Shown in pieces: positions 60,110-64,000 of a stretch of DNA of 64,000 bases. Within the stretch, counting starts at the first letter, position 1. Each line of letters starts with the position of its first letter. The position numbers and the translations under genes are program-made. The stretch comes from Hymenobacter cheonanensis (lineage in GTDB: Bacteria > Bacteroidota > Bacteroidia > Cytophagales > Hymenobacteraceae). Location: contig NZ_JAUQSW010000015.1 in assembly GCF_030581075.1 (NCBI RefSeq), positions 1 to 64,000 on the forward strand. Direction: 5' to 3'. The notes beneath the pieces were generated by a model that saw nothing but the letters and a program-made list of their open reading frames with translations, was not told where the DNA came from and did not search any database.

Positions 60110-60138
60110 GGCAGCCAGGTGTGCTGGCTGCCCAGCCT

Positions 60139-60460
60139 GAGCAGCTGCCAAAAAAGGGGAGTGAGTTGGGGTCAGACCCGAACTCACTCCCCTTTTTCGG
60201 CAGCTGGCTTCTCTTTTTGCGCAACCCACTCCCCTTTTCGGGCAGCCGGTTGGGGTCCGGCCCCAGCTTGCTCCTCTTTTCGGGCAGCTGGCTTCCCTTT
60301 TTAAGCAACTGGTTTGGGTCCGACCCCAACTTATCTCGCTTTTTAGGCAATCGGTTTGGGTCCGACCCCAACTTATTCCGCTTTTTCGGACTTCTGCCGG
60401 GAAATGGGGTATGATAGCAGCAACGTCCGACCCCAACTTATTCCGCTTTTTCGGCAGCTA
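60139..60460. repeat. Degenerate tandem repeat array, 21/42-nt register
   Basis: Units contain GGTTTGGGTCCGACCCCAAC and CTTATTCCGCTTTTTCGG in varied forms. Anchor sites TCCGACCCC (or close variants) lie at 60172, 60256, 60319, 60361 and 60426, spaced 84, 63, 42 and 65 bases, close to multiples of 21. The array fills most of the 440-base gap after the surface protein gene. Open frames on both strands are by-products of the repeat. Confidence 0.8.
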
Positions 60461-60548
60461 GCCGGGGCTGCCCTCAGCCAATGCCCCTGGCGGCCCAACT
60501 GCTACCGCAGCCTCAACCCGGCGGCTGCCACCGGCCGCCGGGGCCGCC

Positions 60549-61223
60549 TTAGTACAGGAGCAAAAACACCACAAACAGCCCTAGCCACAGCACGTCGATG
60601 AAGTGCCAGTAGGTGAGCAGCGCCCGCAGCTGGCGCAGGTGGTAGGGGTTGCGGATGAAAACGAGCGTGCGCACCGCGTCGCGGCTGGCGTGCAGCGTGC
60701 GCAGCAGCTGTGCCAGAATAAAGACGAGCCCGCCCACGATGTGCGCCACGTGCAGCCCCGAAATAACGTAGACAAACGTGCCGCTGCGCTCGCCCGTGAA
60801 CAGCACACCCTGGTGCACCAGCTCGCGCCAGCCCTGCACCTGCAAGCCGCTGAAAATGCACCCCAGCACCAGCGTAGCGCCCAGGCAGCGCACCAGGGCA
60901 GGCAGGTCGTCGGCGCGGTACAGGCGCGGCGCCTGCCCCAGCGTGTACGACGACACGAGCAGCACCACTGTGCTCAGCGAAAAGTAGCGCGGAAACTCGT
61001 GCAGCCCGCGCGGCACCGCGCTTTGGGCCCGCGAGGCCACGTACAGGGCCACCAGCGTTACAAACAGCATGGTGATGCCCAGCATGGCCAGGTACAGCAG
61101 CATCAGCAGGGGCGGCACGCGCTCGATGCGGCTGAAGGCCGAGCTGCCGGCCGGCCGGCGGCCAGTGCCTAGCGGGGTATTGCGGTCGTCGCGGGGGGCT
61201 TGCACAAAAGCGAAATTAGGCAA
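60549..61223 (-). CDS. Cytochrome c oxidase subunit III-like protein
   Basis: 224 aa, five membrane helices. The C-terminal half with YVISGLHVAHIVGGLVFILA, NPYHLRQLRALLTYWHFIDV and LWLGLFVVFLLLY is characteristic of heme-copper oxidase subunit III. It stabilises the proton-pumping oxidase. No other oxidase subunit is near, so it is an orphan copy. The first 35 residues (QAPRDDRNTPLGTGRRP) are cytoplasmic. Terminator lies directly upstream. Confidence 0.85.
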   Translation of the reverse strand: MPNFAFVQAPRDDRNTPLGTGRRPAGSSAFSRIERVPPLLMLLYLAMLGITMLFVTLVALYVASRAQSAVPRGLHEFPRYFSLSTVVLLVSSYTLGQAPRLYRADDLPALVRCLGATLVLGCIFSGLQVQGWRELVHQGVLFTGERSGTFVYVISGLHVAHIVGGLVFILAQLLRTLHASRDAVRTLVFIRNPYHLRQLRALLTYWHFIDVLWLGLFVVFLLLY

Positions 61224-61262
61224 AAAAAGACTCCCTCCTCTAAGGCGAAAAAGGAGTCTTTT
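61222..61262 (-). terminator. Terminator of the leftward two-gene unit
   Basis: Leftward AAAAGACTCC (61262-61253) pairs with GGAGTCTTTT (61234-61225), 18-base loop, then T. Confidence 0.75.
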
Positions 61263-61284
61263 GTTCGGCCGCGGCGGGCGGCGC

Positions 61285-61653
61285 TCACTTAAAAAACGAG
61301 CCTATTTTCCCCAGCACCGCATTCAGCGTAATCTTGGGCCCGTTGCGGTCGGGCAGGCCAAAGGTGACGTAGGTTTTGCCGGCCACGCGCAGGTCGAGCA
61401 CCAGGCCCAGGCGGCGGGCCAGCCAGTGTAGCTGCTCCAGGGGGTCGGGGCCGGGCTGCTTAGGCTTTTTGGGCGTGCCCGGTGGCTGCGGCGGCCCGCT
61501 CGTAATCAGGTCGAGCACCTGTTGGCTGGGCACGTTGAGAATGAGATACGAGCCCGCGGCCGCCAGCTGAATTTCGTGCCCGCCCGGCCAGGTGAGCACC
61601 AGTTGGGCTTCTACCTCCAGGGCCCTAGCCACGCGGCGCGTTGGCTTGGCCAA
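61285..61653 (-). CDS. Hypothetical protein (122 aa)
   Basis: No family recognised. EVEAQLVLTWPGGHEIQLAA and VLDLRVAGKTYVTFGLPD suggest two beta-rich parts joined by a PQPPGTPKKPKQPGPDP linker, ending KIGSFFK. TTG 61653 or GTG 61632 may be the start; either overlaps the upstream gene by 8 to 29 bases, so the two are translationally linked. Confidence 0.5.
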   Translation of the reverse strand: MAKPTRRVARALEVEAQLVLTWPGGHEIQLAAAGSYLILNVPSQQVLDLITSGPPQPPGTPKKPKQPGPDPLEQLHWLARRLGLVLDLRVAGKTYVTFGLPDRNGPKITLNAVLGKIGSFFK

Positions 61654-61906
61654 ACTGAGGCTGGGGCTGGCCGCTGGGCGCTGGCGGGTCTACGCGCACG
61701 GCGGGAGGTGCCGGGGCCTCCCCCTTGGTGCGGATGCGCAGGGCGCCGTTGAGCTTCCAGGTGGCGGGCACGCCGGCGGGGTTGGCCTGGTTGGGCACCT
61801 GCAGCTCTACCTGGTCGAAGTTCAAATTCAGCTCGACGCCGCCCGAAAGCTTGGTGAGCAGCGAGGCGGCCGTTTCGGCCCAGGAAGTAGCGGATTGGTC
61901 AGGCAT
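61625..61906 (-). CDS. Hypothetical protein (93 aa)
   Basis: No family recognised. WAETAASLLTKLSGGVELNL and FDQVELQVPNQANPAGVPAT form a small beta-type domain, followed by a Pro/Gln-rich tail. ATG at 61906. Overlap with the 122-aa gene and the shared terminator suggest a two-protein unit; both have Pro-rich linkers. Confidence 0.5.
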   Translation of the reverse strand: MPDQSATSWAETAASLLTKLSGGVELNLNFDQVELQVPNQANPAGVPATWKLNGALRIRTKGEAPAPPAVRVDPPAPSGQPQPQFGQANAPRG

Positions 61907-62010
61907 GGGAAGCAAATTTTAAAAGTTAAAGGCACCGTGGCAGCTGCCGCTTGGCGCTGCAAAGCAAGCTAGCGGGCCCCCAACGGCCAAACGCAACCGC
62001 CGGGCCAGGG

Positions 62011-62039
62011 TTGCCGTTGGCCGAAGCGGTGTATTTTTG
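62011..62039 (+). promoter_or_regulatory. Promoter for the small membrane protein gene
   Basis: TTG at 62011-62013 and TATTTTTG at 62032-62039 are 18 bases apart, close to the Bacteroidota -33/-7 pattern, 35 bases before the ATG. Confidence 0.6.
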
Positions 62040-62074
62040 CCCCACATCTGGTTTTGCCCGTTTTCTCTACGCCC

Positions 62075-62314
62075 ATGAAATTCTTCGCCTGGTTCGCCGT
62101 CGCCACCATCCTCTTCCTGCTTGTTGCCCGCTTCAAGCCCCAGGCCCCGGCCGAGCCCATCATTCCGACCGGCGCCAAGGAAGCCCAGGGCCACCAAGGC
62201 GAGGAAAACGCCCCGCCCGCCCGCACCGAGGAGCAAGGCGAGCGCGATGCCCAGCAAAAAAGCGGCAGCACCTACTTCGTAGTGCCCGGCCACCAGCTCT
62301 CGGCCGCCGCCTAG
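62075..62314 (+). CDS. Small membrane-anchored protein (79 aa)
   Basis: 79 aa. MKFFAWFAVATILFLLVARF is a membrane anchor, followed by a polar, Glu/Gln/Ala-rich periplasmic or cytoplasmic tail ending in YFVVPGHQLSAAA. No family recognised. Single gene with a good promoter, followed by a long repeat hairpin. Confidence 0.65.
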   Translation: MKFFAWFAVATILFLLVARFKPQAPAEPIIPTGAKEAQGHQGEENAPPARTEEQGERDAQQKSGSTYFVVPGHQLSAAA

Positions 62315-62338
62315 GTTTTCACCGCACGGCTATTCTAT

Positions 62339-62447
62339 AGAACGTCATGCAGAGCGCAGCGAAGCATATCGCTCGCACCGTTGGGAGTACCAATCCAACG
62401 ATTCGAGCGAGATGCTTCGCTGCGCTCTGCATGACGTTCTTTTTTTA
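62339..62447. repeat. 37-bp-arm hairpin repeat with T-run
   Basis: Arms at 62339-62375 and 62404-62440 match at 36 of 37 positions (start AGAACGTCATGCAGAGCGC); the loop has its own CGTTGG/CCAACG stem. Seven T follow. The sequence motif CGTCATGCAGAGCGCAGCG recalls dispersed repeats of Hymenobacter. It may serve as terminator for the 79-aa gene. Confidence 0.85.
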
Positions 62448-62463
62448 CTTACTAAAAGTTTAA

Positions 62464-64000
<1,537 letters not shown>

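Noticed and set aside
59273-60436. Long minus-strand ORF over the surface protein end and the repeat array
   Set aside because: It overlaps a clear T9SS protein on the other strand, and its repetitive peptide comes from the tandem repeat.
60139-60460. CRISPR array
   Set aside because: Repeat units are directly adjacent and degenerate, with no unique spacers and no cas genes.

Overview
The window looks like chromosome of a GC-rich Bacteroidota in the Cytophagales, most likely Hymenobacter or a close relative. The support is: type IX secretion (T9SS) C-terminal sorting domains on two secreted proteins; promoter -7 boxes of the Bacteroidota form TAnnTTTG in front of many genes and almost no Shine-Dalgarno sites; frequent GTG and TTG starts; a CrtA-like carotenoid monooxygenase; and many strong hairpins and hairpin-type repeats between genes.

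Bases 1 to about 10,960 are the right part of a prophage or phage-like integrative element whose left part lies outside the window. A leftward operon of small, tightly overlapping genes runs from a divergent control region at 8,712-8,813. It encodes a Cro-like regulator, an excisionase-like protein, a recombination protein, DNA-binding and unknown proteins, a DnaQ-like exonuclease, a replication initiator carrying an internal iteron array that is probably the element's origin, a DnaB-like helicase, a zinc-ribbon peptide and an ASCH protein. Rightward genes encode a CI/LexA-like repressor and a tyrosine integrase. The integrase is followed by a perfect inverted repeat and a terminator, where the junction with the chromosome probably lies.

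From 11,094 to the end the content is chromosomal and ordinary in layout, mostly single genes or pairs with their own terminators. 11-25 kb: GH125 mannosidase, GAF protein, RhtA-like exporter, DCC protein, ADP-ribosylglycohydrolase, Prc protease, an unrecognised 369-aa protein, LysS, two YtxH-family stress proteins, Kazal lipoprotein, cupin. 25-34 kb: SF1 helicase, SMP-30-like lipoprotein, KatE catalase, SlyD, two tandem SemiSWEETs, AcpH, PNPOx-like protein. 34-44 kb: CrtA-like enzyme, two divergent kinase-like lipoproteins, MFS exporter, topoisomerase IB, App1-like phosphatase, MtgA, a small secreted peptide gene. 44-64 kb: FKBP, Kup, split DsbD, M61 and M1 peptidases, NlpC/P60 hydrolase, a stand-alone structured RNA, a T9SS gliding-type surface protein, cytochrome oxidase subunit III and the start of ligA.

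The strongest candidates for something new are: (1) a leftward transcript of about 350 nt at 53.7-54.05 kb with its own promoter, extensive base pairing, a strong terminator and a 23-codon ORF with a perfect Shine-Dalgarno site; (2) a divergent pair of secreted lipoproteins with kinase-like motifs, one keeping and one having lost the DRH triad; (3) an iteron origin embedded in the phage initiator gene; and (4) a prophage tRNA-like gene with a collapsed anticodon arm. Nothing here was checked against a database; all family names are from recognition of motifs.
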